A DNA stretch of 64,000 nt from Alligator mississippiensis (taxonomy: Eukaryota > Chordata > Crocodylia > Alligatoridae). The stretch spans positions 171,004,933 through 171,068,932 of the forward strand of contig NC_081824.1 in NCBI RefSeq assembly GCF_030867095.1. Reading direction: 5' to 3'. Below the pieces are notes generated by a model, which had not been told where the DNA came from, did no database searches, and saw only the letters and a program-made list of their open reading frames with translations. Positions within the stretch are counted from its first letter, which is position 1. Every line of letters begins with the position of its first letter. A program made the position numbers and the translations under genes. Shown in pieces: positions 10,579 through 21,830 of this stretch.

Positions 10579-13514
10579 CCCTGCCTTTCCTACAGCTGCA
10601 GGGAGGCCCGGACATGCCACGCTGGGTGTGCGATGGCAATGGTTTCCCAGGCTGCTGCCTGAGTCAGCACCAGGGTACAGCACGAGGGAAATCTCCCTGC
10701 TGGAAGGATTCCCCCTATTCCCCTAGGGCTGCTCAACACCCCCTGCAGCCACTGACCTGGTATAAAACTCCCCAAAGTCAAGTTGCTGCCACAGTATCCC
10801 TGCAGCTATGTGTGCCATGAAGCCTCCCCGCCACCTTGCCCTGGATCCTCTGCCTCAGATCTCACCAGTCCTTGCCCTCTGCCCTCAATGTCTACTACAG
10901 CACCAGCTGCAGCCCTGAGTGGTCCACTCTTGTTTCCTTGTACCTTCTCCAAAACAAGTCCCTTCCCTCTGGAGCCCTGTTTGCTGCCCTTTCCACTCCT
11001 TCCCCACTTCCCCGATGAAACAGGGGGAAGGAGGGGAGCTAGTGTGGCAGGCTTTAGACACGTTCGCCCTGGTCTCACCCACCCAGGCTTGGGCTGGGCT
11101 GGGCTAGGCTGTGGGGGAAGAAAGCGTGTTACCTTTCTCTGCCCCCACCACCTCGGCACCCTGAAACTACTGCAGCAGCGTTAAAAATGGACCCACCTGA
11201 AGGAAAAGGAAGGGCTGCCCGGCAGAGGAAGAGTGCGAAGAGACGGAGTTTGTCCCAGCAGGGACACCCTTTGCCCTGAGGGCGAGTGAAGCTGTTTGGG
11301 AGGCAGCCCTCTTGGACGTGGGAAGGGTGATGTAACCCCAGCAGGGATTGAATGAGAGACATTAGCAAAAGCCCGGGAAGAGTCCTGGCAGGGGATTGGC
11401 TGTGAGGCTTGGTTAAAAGAGGGGAGCAGTTTTCCTGGGGGGGGGGGGGGGGGGGGGAGGGAGAACAACGGAGAGAGGGAGGGGGTGAGTGTGGGCTGGA
11501 GACCAGGGGAAGGATGTCCCCATGGCCGCCCCTTCGAGAGCCCCTGGCAGAGCCCTGCAGCAGTAGGAGGGCAGGGCAGGGGAGAGTGCTGCAGTGTGTC
11601 CTTCTCCCTTCCCCGCTCTGCGAGCCCTGCCGGCAGGACAAGTGAGGAGCTGCCTGTGAGGAGACTCCCAGTCTGGGAAGACCCCTGTGTGGCTAGGCGA
11701 GCACAGGAGGGGCAGGGGACACAAGGCCAGGGGAAGAGGCTGGAGACTGCCCTGGTTTTTTCCTCTGTCAGTGAGAAGGCACCGGGGAGGGGCTGCATTT
11801 GCCCCGTGCTGTGATGTGAGACTACTGGGCAGGGGAAACTGTTACAACCTGCCGCCCAGACACTGCTCCCTGCTGAGCCAGGGCAGGAATCGGCTCTCTA
11901 GCAGGGGAGGAGCCACCGCCTGCTGCACCGAAACCCCTGGAGCTCCTGCGAGGGACGCCAGCATCAGGGCCCCAGATCCTATGCAGGGCCACGGACAGGC
12001 CTGCTCCCTGAGACACCCCGCCGGGGCAGCGCACACAGGGCTCAGTACGCTGTGTACCGGTTATAGACTGTATGAATAAGTTCTTGGTGGTTTATTAGTT
12101 GGAGTATCAATGTATTTATGTATTGGTTCCTTATTTATCATGGGTAATTTGCATACCTTCCCCTAGTGTAAAGTGTAGCCAAAAAGCATTAACCCTTAAG
12201 CCACCATCACCAGGTCATGCGGTGTAACATTTGTTATACTGCATTAGTTATATGTTACCTTGTAAATAATTAAATCCTGTAAATAGTTCTATAACGGTCT
12301 GTAAGGTTGTTTGCTTGTAACGGGTGGCTCTCTGCTCGGGGACCCTGCAGCAGCTACCCAGGGAGCTGGGTGGGGCCACTGCCTACCAGGTACCCTAGGA
12401 TCCCACGATTCAGGCAAGGACATAGGTAATGTCGTGCCTAGGGTTACACTATTTTCTCAGTGCCAACAGAGGAGCCAACTGCAGGGAGCAGCACCCAGTA
12501 GGCATCACCAGCATGCTGCTTTAACTCCCCGCCGAGAGGGGAGAGGTCTCCTGCTTGGTGTCCAAATAGCTTTGGGCACAGGGACCAGGTCCTGAGCTAG
12601 TGTCCCTGCTGCTCAGCCCTACATTTGCTCATGTGCAAGGTCCCACTGAGTTCAATAGATCCTTAAAGGGAATAGGTACATCTTGTGTCTCTACACCACA
12701 TTTGACCAATTTGTTACATAACAGGTACAAATACTGCACTTACTGATTCCAAGATAAGGTTTTTGTTCCACATTTAACATAGAATTTAATATTTTCCCGC
12801 CCTCCCTTTCCCTGTCTCCTTGCCCCACACACACATGCACACTGCTTCGCCCCCCCTCCAGCTTCTCCATTACACCCCTATCACCCTTGTCTTTCCCACA
12901 CTGCAGCCTCTATTCCCCCTTCTTTCCCCGCAATTGCTTTTGCTCTAAGCTGGCAGCCTCTATCTGCAGCCTGGGGTATGGAGCCTCGCCCCATAGCAAT
13001 GGTGCCAGCTCTGTACCAGAGCAAGAGTAAGTGGTGGGGAACTGAAAGGAAGAGGGCGGGGTCCTAAGGGTGCAGGAGGGCAGAAGCAGCATGGAGGAAA
13101 TGGGGAAAGGGCTGAAATGGGGAAAAGGGGGTGGCAGGCCCAAGGCTGCAGGGGGAAGAAGCTATGGGAAGCAGGCAAAGGGAGGGAAGTGGAAGGGAAC
13201 AGGTAGCAGGGGATAATTTGCCTGCCCTCCCACCACCTACCCTACCACCACCTCCACACCATCTGGTCCATACTGCCTGTCCCCCACTACTCCTCCCACC
13301 ATGTGCCTGCTGCCCCACTGCCTGCTCTACTGCGTGCGTCCCCACCGTTCCCCCCATGGCCTGCCCTCCTGCCACTGCTATCCTTGCTGTAATGATGGGA
13401 GGACACGTTTAAAATGAAACTCTAATAATTAGATTCTATACATGGAAAATGATAACAAATTTCAACATTTTTCATATATAGAATCAAATTATTCATATTA
13501 ATCAAATTATATCA
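10579..13514. other. GC-rich unassigned region with poly-G run
   Basis: From 10600 to 12050 the DNA is GC-rich and moderately CpG-rich. A proline/serine-rich minus frame (11181-11798) is open in parallel with other frames, so it is treated as composition. A 21-base G run lies at 11437-11457. Around 12236-12460 an AT-rich patch followed by TTGTAACGGGTGG has the feel of an LTR edge, but no matching end was found. 12800-13400 is again GC-rich. Confidence 0.35.
11437..11457 (+). repeat. poly-G run, 21 bases
   Basis: This is an uninterrupted G homopolymer within a purine-rich stretch (11410-11510). Its length should be treated with caution, since homopolymers of this size are often mis-sized by sequencing. 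Confidence 0.9.
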
Positions 13515-15280
13515 AAGGCCCAGGGAGGAATAGGACCCCTGCTAAATGGGCAGAAACAATTGGTGACGGACAGGGGGGACAAGGCTGAACTCCTCAACGA
13601 GTTCTTTGCCTCAGTGTTCCTAAGCGAGGGGCACAACAAGTCTCTCACTGGGGTTGTAGAGAGGCAGCAGCAAGGCGCCAGACATCCATACGTAGATCCT
13701 GAGGTGGTGCAGAGTCACTTGGAAGAACTGGATGCCTTTAAGTCGGCAGGCCCAGATAAGCTCCATCGGAGGGTGCTGAAGGCACTGGCTGACATCATTG
13801 CAGAGCCACTGGCGGGAATATTCGAATGCTCGTGGTGCACGGGCCAAGTCCCGGAGGACTGGAAAAGGGCTAACGTGGTCCCCATGTTCAAAAAGGGGAG
13901 GAAGGAGGACCCGGGCAACTATAGGCCAGTCAGTCTCACCTCCATCCTTGGCAAAGTCTTTGAAAAAATTATCAAGGCTCACATTTGTGAGAGCCCGGCA
14001 GGGCAAATTATGCTGAGGGGAAACCAGCACGGGTTTGTGGCGGGCAGATCATGCCTGACCAATCTAGTCTCTTTCTATGACCAGGTTACGAAACGCCTGG
14101 ACACAGGAGGAGGGGTGGATGTCGTATACTTAGACTTCAGGAAGGCCTTCGATACGGTATCCCACCCCATACTGGTGAACAAGTTAAGAGGCTGTGATGT
14201 GGATGACTACACAGTCCGGTGGGTGGCAAATTGGCTAGAGGGTCGCACCCAAAGAGTCGTGGTAGATGGGTGGGTCTCGACCTGGAAGGGTGTGGGCAGT
14301 GGGGTCCCGCAGGGCTCGGTCCTTGGACCGATACTCTTTAATGTCTTCATCAGTGACTTGGACGAGGGAGTCAAATGTAGTCTGTCCAAGTTTGCAGATG
14401 ACACAAAGCTATGGGGAGAAGTGGACATGCCGGAGGGCAGGGAACAGCTGCAGGCAGACCTGGATAGGTTGGACAAGTGGGCAGAAAACAACAGGATGCA
14501 GTTCAACAAGGAGAAATGCAAAGTGCTGCACCTAGGGAGGAAAAATGTCCAGCACACCTACAGCCTAGGGAATGACCTGCTGGGTGGCACAGAGGTGGAA
14601 AGGGATCTTGGAGTCCTAGTGGACTCCAAGATGAACATGAGCCGGCAGTGTGACGAAGCCATCAGAAAAGCCAATGGCACTTTATCGTGCATCAGCAGAT
14701 GCATGACAAATAGGTCCAGGGAGGTGATACTTCCCCTCTATAGGGCGCTGGTCAGACCGCAGTTGGAGTACTGTGTGCAATTCTGGGCGCCACACTTCAA
14801 GAAGGATGCGGATAACCTGGAGAGGGTCCAGAGAAGGGCCACTCGTATGGTCAAGGGCCTGCAGACCAAGCCCTACGAGGAGAGACTAGAGAAACTGGAC
14901 CTTTTCAGCCTCCGCAAGAGAAGGTTGAGAGGCGACCTTGTGGCTGCCTTTAAGTTCATCACGGGGGCACAGAAGGGAATTGGTGAGTATTTATTCACCA
15001 AGGCGCCCCCAGGGGTTACAAGAAACAATGGCCACAAGCTAGCAGAGAGCAGATTTAGATTGGACATTAGGAAGAACTTCTTCACAGTTCGAGTGGCCAA
15101 GGTCTGGAACGGGCTCCCAAGGGAGGTGGTGCTCTCCCCTACCCTGGGGGTCTTCAAGAGGAGGTTAGATGAGTATCTAGCTGGGGTCATCTAGACCCAG
15201 CACTCTTTCCTGCTTATGCAGGGGGTCAGACTCGATGATCTATTGAGGTCCCTTCCGACCCTAACATCTATGAATCTATT
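13515..15280 (+). mobile_element. CR1 LINE, 5'-truncated, open RT frame, group 2
   Basis: The copy starts inside the linker between endonuclease and RT (AQGGIGPLLNGQ at about 13518) and runs to the 3' UTR, which carries TCAGACTCGATGATCTATTG. It ends CTAACATCTATGAATCTATT, directly followed by ten Gs. It is the best-preserved element in the window. It groups by 3' end with the copies at 25981, 32105 and 58862. Confidence 0.95.
13560..15194 (+). CDS. CR1 ORF2 reverse transcriptase, partial but uninterrupted
   Basis: This is a 544-codon open frame encoding the RT and C-terminal region of the CR1 polyprotein, which copies element RNA by target-primed reverse transcription. Numbering from 13560, RT motif A is YLDFRKAFD (residues 190-198, aspartates 192 and 198), motif B is GVPQGSVLGP (248-257) and motif C is FADD (278-281). 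All catalytic aspartates are present. The C-terminal [20 protein letters not shown] block is intact. The first codon is TTG inside the frame, and the frame is open back to 13515, so this is not a real start: the endonuclease half was lost at insertion. No promoter is expected, so the copy is probably inert. The absence of any stop or frameshift implies a recent insertion. Confidence 0.93.
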   Translation: MVTDRGDKAELLNEFFASVFLSEGHNKSLTGVVERQQQGARHPYVDPEVVQSHLEELDAFKSAGPDKLHRRVLKALADIIAEPLAGIFECSWCTGQVPEDWKRANVVPMFKKGRKEDPGNYRPVSLTSILGKVFEKIIKAHICESPAGQIMLRGNQHGFVAGRSCLTNLVSFYDQVTKRLDTGGGVDVVYLDFRKAFDTVSHPILVNKLRGCDVDDYTVRWVANWLEGRTQRVVVDGWVSTWKGVGSGVPQGSVLGPILFNVFISDLDEGVKCSLSKFADDTKLWGEVDMPEGREQLQADLDRLDKWAENNRMQFNKEKCKVLHLGRKNVQHTYSLGNDLLGGTEVERDLGVLVDSKMNMSRQCDEAIRKANGTLSCISRCMTNRSREVILPLYRALVRPQLEYCVQFWAPHFKKDADNLERVQRRATRMVKGLQTKPYEERLEKLDLFSLRKRRLRGDLVAAFKFITGAQKGIGEYLFTKAPPGVTRNNGHKLAESRFRLDIRKNFFTVRVAKVWNGLPREVVLSPTLGVFKRRLDEYLAGVI

Positions 15281-18200
15281 GGGGGGGGGGAATCTTAAAT
15301 TCAAAGTCATCTTGGATTGGGGTAAATACAGTAGATACATGCCATTGCACCAAGCAGAAGGAACCAAAGCACACAACACAACTCCTAAAGCTGCCCTCTC
15401 ATACTTAAAAAGTGATTTTATGCCAGCTAAACTCATACACCTTTTGTGTCCATTTTCTGTGAAAATCCCAGTGACTTTGGCTTGCTTGCACAAATGACCT
15501 GAGAAAAGTAAGCTACCCCTCCAACTCCTGCTTCCCCTTCCTTCACATTTTCACACTGCTTGCAGTATACTCGGACCACAGCAGGGCACTAGCAGAAGCC
15601 ACCATGGGACAGTGTTATTAAACCCCTCAGCCAGAGCCTTGGCAAAAAGACACTAGAACAGGTCACAATTATCTGTTTATCATGGACCACTGTGCCACTG
15701 CAGCCCAAGCTCAAGACCCACCAGGATAGCCCTGAAGGTACAAGGATGGAGGGGAGGTGAATAGAGAAGGTTATTGGAGTTCTCTATCTCTGCCCCTCAA
15801 ACAATGATGTTATGTGCACACAGGGCAGGGTGCCATTTTCCCCAAAGGGCTGAAGCAATGCTGATACCAAAGTCCAGTGGCTGGACTGGCTCTTCCTTTG
15901 AGGGGTTAGTTAAGGAATGCCAAACCACGGAAGAGCAGAGCAGGGAATGTGCAGAGAGTTGGGTGGAGTGGGGTTCACCACTTAATTAGAAAAGGGTCAG
16001 TAGTCATGGGCTAGGAGGAAGTCTTAGAAAGTGAACTAGGGTTGGAGTTTGAGGCTCTCATCGGGCTGAGAGCCTATAAATTTCCAGAGGGTGAAAGCCA
16101 AATGGGATAAGGAATGAACATACATGACAAGCGGACCAAAAGAGAGGGTTAAAATGAAGTCTTGTCCTGGTGGAGCAATTACCAAGGGGCCAGAGTTTGC
16201 TTGCCTTATTGATAAGTCAAAAGAACACTTAATTGCATTAATTAATATTATTATTACTATTATCATCATCACCATTTTGTTGTTGTTATTGTAGGTTTGT
16301 TTCTGAAAGGGCCCCACATGCATGGGGTGTTCTCCAGATGTTCCATCAACCAGGACACAGATTGAATTCTGTTTATTAGCTCTAAGAAGAAAAATACTTG
16401 GTGAAGGAAATATGCTGATGATCTGGCTGCCTGCGCCCATCCCTCTCTTCTGCCCCTTCCCACCATCTCTCTTCTCTCACCCTCCTGGCAGGCAGCTGTT
16501 ATTTTTCTTTGCCCAGCAATTACTTTTGTGAGGCAACTCTAATCTACTTGGATATTTCTGATGTGCCAGTAACCAGGGTATCTAATGAGAATGGCACTTG
16601 TTTCCCAGGACAGATAAATCACCCATCTTTTTAAAAAAATCTTATTTTGTATTTGTACATCTGTCCCTTCTAATACAAGGATTTGTTTTTAGTTTTGAAT
16701 TTTGCCTGTGCAGACCACATCATACTGATGACTGTAGGGAAAACGATTACCAAGGATAAGATTTAACACAAATGTCAAAGGATTTCTCACACACCAGTAC
16801 TCAATATAAGCCTGACATTATTAATGCCGAGGAAAGAAATTAAATAGCCTTGGTGCATCATCCACCTCTGGGGAGAGAGAGGACTTGTTCAAAGCACATT
16901 TTATAGGAAACTCATTCCAGGCCACAAGGAGTCCTGATCAGGTTCTTTCCCCTTATTTTGCTGAGCATCATAGAACAAAATAATAACCCTTAAGCACGTC
17001 ACCGGATTAAGCTAACAATGCCAACCTCAATATATCACCCTGTCATTCATCTGGCTGGATGTATAGAGAGCAGAAGACCTAGATAGTTAAATCATGGGCA
17101 GAGTTTTTTCCCCCCCTCACTCTTTGTTTGCTTGGCACTGAGGCTGTGTTTGCTTGTGATGTTCTGCAATAAATTATGCTAAGGAAAGAAAAACAAATAT
17201 TTTCCAGCTCGACTTCCAGAGCAGGGCAAAGTCTGTAGCTCGCTTAAGTCTCCCTTTGAGTTCTCGGCTGGACAAAATATTATTTAACTCGCCTGCTTTA
17301 TTTTTTAATAAAATTGTCTTTAAAATGTATGAGGCATGCTGAAAGGGACAAGGTATAGGAGGGTTAAAAGTGCAGAGTCAGCAGAATCAGCTGTTAAATG
17401 CAATGAAAAAAGTAACAAGAGGAGACAGAGGACCTGGAAGATGTGCTTCCAAAGATGTGGACTATGCCCAAGAGAGCTGTCTCATAAGAAGGAAGGGAAA
17501 GCCTACAGCTTTGATCCTGGGCTAACATCCAGCAGGTGGAATAGAAATCAGTCCTTTCTCAGGACTAAAGCAGTAAGTTGCAGTATCGAAGTCTAACCAC
17601 AGCCATTTGCAAGACAACACGCCTTAATGTCCTACATTGATGAAGCTAAGCAGATGGTAATGGAGGACACAAGGTGAACAGTTTGCTGACAGTGATGAAC
17701 ACCATAGACTCCCCTGGAGAGATAAATTAGATACACTTTGATTACAACCTTACAAAGAAGATGCATCATTATGCAGTGATTACTGGGGCCAATTCAAACA
17801 AAACTGGGAGATTACAAAAATTAGTAGACTGGTCATTAGGGCCAAGATTCACAGTGAGACATTGGCTGATCTCTACTTCCCATTCCTCCCCCTGCTGCCA
17901 TTCCTATGACCTTCTGGGGTGGGGGGCACACTTATAATAGGGTGGGCAATAATGTGTCCAGAATGGTGTATGCATTTGTGGGAAGAATGGCACAGGAGGT
18001 AGGGGGAATCTATAATATACTGCAATCAGGAGAGTGATATAGAGCATAAACCCAATACCCCGATTGTCTTAACTGTCACTTTCACCTCTTTTGAGCAGAC
18101 TGGTTAGCCAAATTCAAGGTGTTGCATGCTGGTTCCATTGGGATGAAAGATTAATTGTAATCCCAAGTGTTTCTTTGCTGAAATCTTGCAGCAAAAGTGG

Positions 18201-18499
18201 GTGCTCATACTGCAAAGGAGACCAGGAGACTCCCTTATGCAGAGGTATCTCCTGGGGGCATCAGTGGAGCACATTCCTGTTCATGTACTTGACTTCTGGC
18301 TGAAACTGGGGCAGGCAGGCAGTATTTGCTGATATCTACAGACAATTTCACAAAACTGCCTGAAGCTTTTCCACAAAAGGAGGCAAAAGGCAGTTATGGT
18401 AGCAGGTGGCCAACACAATAAAACAATTCTAAGGTGGAGAAACTTGTGTATTGCACAAGCCACATTTTAGAAGCAAGAGGAAAAGGCTGCCTCCATCTG
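15281..18499. other. unassigned stretch, possible conserved noncoding DNA
   Basis: No gene was recognised over 3.2 kb. There is a trinucleotide-rich patch at 16243-16292. The section 16560-17340 is free of recognised repeats and AT-rich, with many TAAT and AATAAA-like words. It reads like vertebrate conserved noncoding sequence, but this needs an alignment. Confidence 0.4.
16243..16292. repeat. imperfect trinucleotide microsatellite
   Basis: A run of ATT, then ATC, then TTG triplets (ATTATTATTACTATTATCAT and onward) makes a compound imperfect microsatellite of about 50 bases. Confidence 0.8.
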
Positions 18500-19059
18500 A
18501 CCCATTAACTATATCTAGCTGGTATCCCAGTGCATGCTAAAACCTCTGAACAGGAACTGTCTTCTTTAAATGGTCTTTGATAAGCTTAAAGCTGCCAGTC
18601 TGAAAAGAAACCCACAGAAATGTGAGTTGTTACAAAAGGAGACTATTTAGATTGGGCATACAGTCGGTGAGGGGGTCATTTCCACAGACAAAAGAACACT
18701 GATGCTGTGCAGAACTGGCCAATTCCCCAGATACACACAGATGTGCAGCATTTTGTAAGACTCGGCTCCAATTATGGAAAGTTTATTTGGGGGTTTGCAT
18801 TATTGCAAAACTACTGATTAGACTGGATAGGAAAGGAAAACATTTTAGTGAGCAACAGTGTGTGATTTAACATTTGGACAGTCAAGCATGACTTCTGCTA
18901 TGGCTCCTGTTACAAAAGGGCTTTCATACTGGACACAGATGCAGACCAAAGGGGAACATTCTGCCATAACCCTCTCCATTAGCTTCTCAAATGTGGCTGG
19001 GCCATGACACAAGCCAACAGCCATCTATTTAAATTGTCCCAGTCTAGTTCTGCCTTTAA

Positions 19060-19335
19060 GCAGTTTTCTTCCTATTCTTTGGATCCAATTTAATTTGTAG
19101 AAATCCACTTTAAAGTTCTACTGTGGAAAACCAGATTCTGCCTGATACACATTTAGGGCATCATCTCTTTATGGTAATAGATACAAGTCCTCAGTTTATC
19201 TAGTTTTTGATAGTCCACATAGAATCTAATGTTTCCATCTTCTTTTGTAAGCAGAACTCTGGGTGAGGCCCAAGGACTGCTTGAAAGGTCAATTAAATGT
19301 TGGTCCTGTAAAAATAATTCATCATTTATTAACAA
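19060..19335 (-). pseudogene. Ty3/gypsy-type reverse transcriptase fragment
   Basis: The minus strand reads SSPWASPRVLLTKEDGNIRF followed by YVDYQKLDKL, the RT block that in Ty3 elements precedes the catalytic motif. After a stop and a frame change comes FSTVEL then SGFLQIKLDP (about 19080-19125), matching the usual FSTLDLKSGFWQI block, but with the aspartate of motif A replaced by glutamate. The fragment cannot be functional. It identifies the relic as a Ty3/gypsy pol gene rather than CR1 or another LINE. Confidence 0.85.
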
Positions 19336-19444
19336 AGAGGCTTGCTCTAACTATGAAACTAGCCTACATTATCCTGGTGTCTGCTACCTTTCCTCAATAG
19401 CCTGGACAGCTTCCTCTCTCTGCTCCTGCAAAGTGGTGAGATGC
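19291..19444 (-). repeat. inverted arm 1 in the Ty3 relic
   Basis: The reverse complement of this segment matches 20992-21141 with scattered differences. It includes GCAGGAGCAGAGAGAGGAAG and the stretch ending in GGACCAACATTTAATT. Read on the minus strand it lies just upstream of the RT piece. Confidence 0.85.
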
Positions 19445-19524
19445 CTGTTTAATGCGTTGTCTCTCCTGTCCTTTTCCACTAGCACCAGTATAACTTGAAT
19501 CTTTGGCTGGATCTGTTCTCCTAG

Positions 19525-20318
19525 CAGGGGGTGGGCAAAATATTGCCCATAGGCTGGATCCAGCCTGCCAAGGGATTTTGTCCAGCCAGCGGCAGGTCTC
19601 GTCGTCCCATCCAGGCCAGATGCAAGGGGTAGCCCAGGCCATGGCACATGTGGATGTTCCCACTGCCCCTAAGCATGCAGCAGGGCTAGCGGGGGTGCAG
19701 TGGCCAGACTTGCTTTCTAACAGCTTCAGCAGTGGCAGCTGCTTCTGGCTGCCACCACCACCAGACCTTCCCCTGCTGCCTAGGCACCTTGGTCCATCCA
19801 CCCCACATTCACCATGGGGGACAGTACCTGTGTGGGCAGGGCACATGGCTGGGCAGATGGGATGGGGCTATGGGCAGGTGGGGAGCAGTCTTTGGGTACA
19901 GGATGGGCAGGCAAGGCCAGGATCATGTAGCAGGACAGTGGGGTGGTGACAGCATGGGGCTGGAGCTGGGGCTGGGCACAGCCACGATCTACTACTCCCA
20001 GTGTCAGCATGGGGCCAAGGCAGAGCTGCGATCCACTCCCTGCATGCCCCTGCCCACAGAACCAGCACCCATCACAAGGGTGGCTGTGCCCCACACTGTC
20101 ACCACCCTGTGATCCCAGCCCAACTCCACCTGCCCATCCTGCTCCCAGATGTTGTTTCACCACCTGCCTGCGGCCCCTCCCCAGCTGCCCAGCTAGGCAC
20201 AGAGCAGAGCCAGTTAGGGAGTTTTGGTGAGCTGTTGCATGGGGTAGGGGGTACTGACCTGGACTGCTCACCAAAACTCCCCATGTGGCCCACAGGCCCA
20301 AATAATTGCCCACCCCTG
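19525..20318. mobile_element. non-autonomous hAT-type element in the Ty3 relic
   Basis: The left end is CAGGGGGTGGGCAAAATATT and the right end AATTGCCCACCCCTG, inverted in the hAT style. TCCTAG abuts both ends (19519-19524 and 20319-20324), although the full 8 bases do not align cleanly. The interior is GC-rich, with long overlapping frames and no transposase. The insertion postdates the Ty3-type element. Confidence 0.8.
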
Positions 20319-20991
20319 TCCTAGCCAGAAAGTCTCTTCAGTTGTCCTGCTGCTCCTCATTGAAGTGTACAGCATTCTGCTAGAACAAGTCCTGTAGCAA
20401 CCCTGGGAGCTTGCACTCATTCATTTCCTTCTTCCTTCTAGTGATCCTCTATGCCAGCAATTACAAGGCCTAGAGGTTCTCTTTGTTGTTTGCTCCTTTT
20501 TATGAGGAAATAAACAGGAATCTACTCTTGCTTCAGATCCACAAGCACTCTAGCAGCTAAGGTTATTCTGACAGCCTAGGCCTCAGAAGAGGTTTCAAAT
20601 GCTTCTTCTAATGCCTTTGCTGGAAAACCATCACAGCATGTAGCCCTTCCTATGAGTTTTGACCCTGGAGGCAGGACAACCTGTTTACTGCAAAGCAGGT
20701 GTTGATACAGATCATTTGTTTCAGCTGGATCACACCTTTAAGGTGAATTTCCACAGACTGATTTTGCAAGACACCTCTCCTGGCATTTCTTACATGGCTG
20801 TGAGCTATAATAAAATCCAAAGTGACTATCAGCTCATCCACTATCTCAGCTGTGCAGATTTTCTCTTTGAATTTCAGTCAGTTTTCAAACCCAATGTTCA
20901 GATGGGCACATCTTCCCCTTCATTTAGCACCAATCATATATGGTTTAATTTTGTATCCTTTGCTCCTGAGTCTTTTTAGCAAGTTTGGCCA

Positions 20992-21141
20992 AAAGACATC
21001 TCACCATTTAGCAGGAGCAGAGAGAGGAAGCTGTCCAGGCAGTTGAGGAAAGCTGGCAGCATGATGCAGGCTAGCTTCATAGAGCAAGCCTCCTTGTTAA
21101 TAAATGGTGAATTATTTTTGCAGGACCAGCATTTAATTTAT
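20992..21141 (+). repeat. inverted arm 2 in the Ty3 relic
   Basis: This is the plus-strand counterpart of arm 1, about 1.55 kb away and in opposite orientation, with shared text such as GCAGGAGCAGAGAGAGGAAG. The copies differ by substitutions and a few short indels, so the duplication is old. Confidence 0.85.
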
Positions 21142-21689
21142 TAAGCATGACAGTTGAGCCAATGTCCACTCATATCATGCATTGCCCTGACTTTATTATG
21201 CATCCAATAGCCAGGACCCCCATTATTGTTGTTCAGCAGCCCAGACCCAAACAAAAAGTGTGAGGCTGATCATTGCACTTCTAGTCTTTGTCCCTTTGCC
21301 TCGGTGTTCCTCTAGTTCCTAAAGTAGGTGAAGGATCTTTCATTAGGCACTTGTGACACCCCATCTCAGTCAACCTCAGATGTATACCAGCCCTTCTTTT
21401 TTATGGCCATTCTTTTACAGTACAACATTTAACTGAACTGCTTCCCTTAATTTTGCATTATTGACAATCTCCCTGGTTTTATGAACCAAATTTATCACTT
21501 CTTCTAATTGTTCAAAATGTCACGAACCAAACCAGAGGCCTTTTTCTCTGCCATACATATTAGTGACACAGCTGTGCTTATAAGGCACCCTGGCAGTTGG
21601 CTCCCATCTTCCTTATCAGCAGCTGCTGCTTCTTTCAGGGTACTGCTGCAAGAGAAGATTCAAGTTTTATGGCAAGTGACCCTGGGTTC

Positions 21690-21830
21690 CTTTGCTGGAT
21701 ATTGATCTGCAATTCCAAATTCACTCGAGCATCTATGAATTGGCCTAATGACAATTTGTCCTGGAAGTCCTTACTAGTATCTGGATAAGCCAGGAATACA
21801 AATCTGTCAGCCCAGGTGACATTTCTTTGT
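21690..21830 (-). pseudogene. Ty3/gypsy-type gag capsid fragment
   Basis: The minus strand reads TWADRFVFLAYPDTSKDFQD, then KLSLGQFIDA and IQQRNPGSLAIKLE. This resembles the C-terminal capsid region of vertebrate gypsy gag proteins, where an aromatic-AYP-D block is followed by a hydrophobic helix and RP-TL-EA. It lies upstream of the RT piece on the same strand, as expected. The match is by style only. Confidence 0.6.

Noticed and set aside
10055..10662. Several long overlapping frames on both strands
   Set aside because: They fall mainly in the GC-rich interior of a hAT element and are open in parallel, which is a composition effect.
11181..11798. 205-codon minus-strand proline/serine-rich frame
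   Set aside because: Frames in other registers are open over the same GC-rich stretch, low complexity dominates and no domain or splice context supports it.
10579..12050. Possible CpG island and promoter
   Set aside because: CpG is enriched over the surroundings but clearly below the C x G expectation by rough count, and no first exon with a donor site was convincing.
12236..12460. Possible LTR edge
   Set aside because: No paired repeat, primer-binding site or coding region was found nearby.
13620..14030. 136-codon minus-strand frame
   Set aside because: Shadow of the CR1 reverse transcriptase on the other strand.
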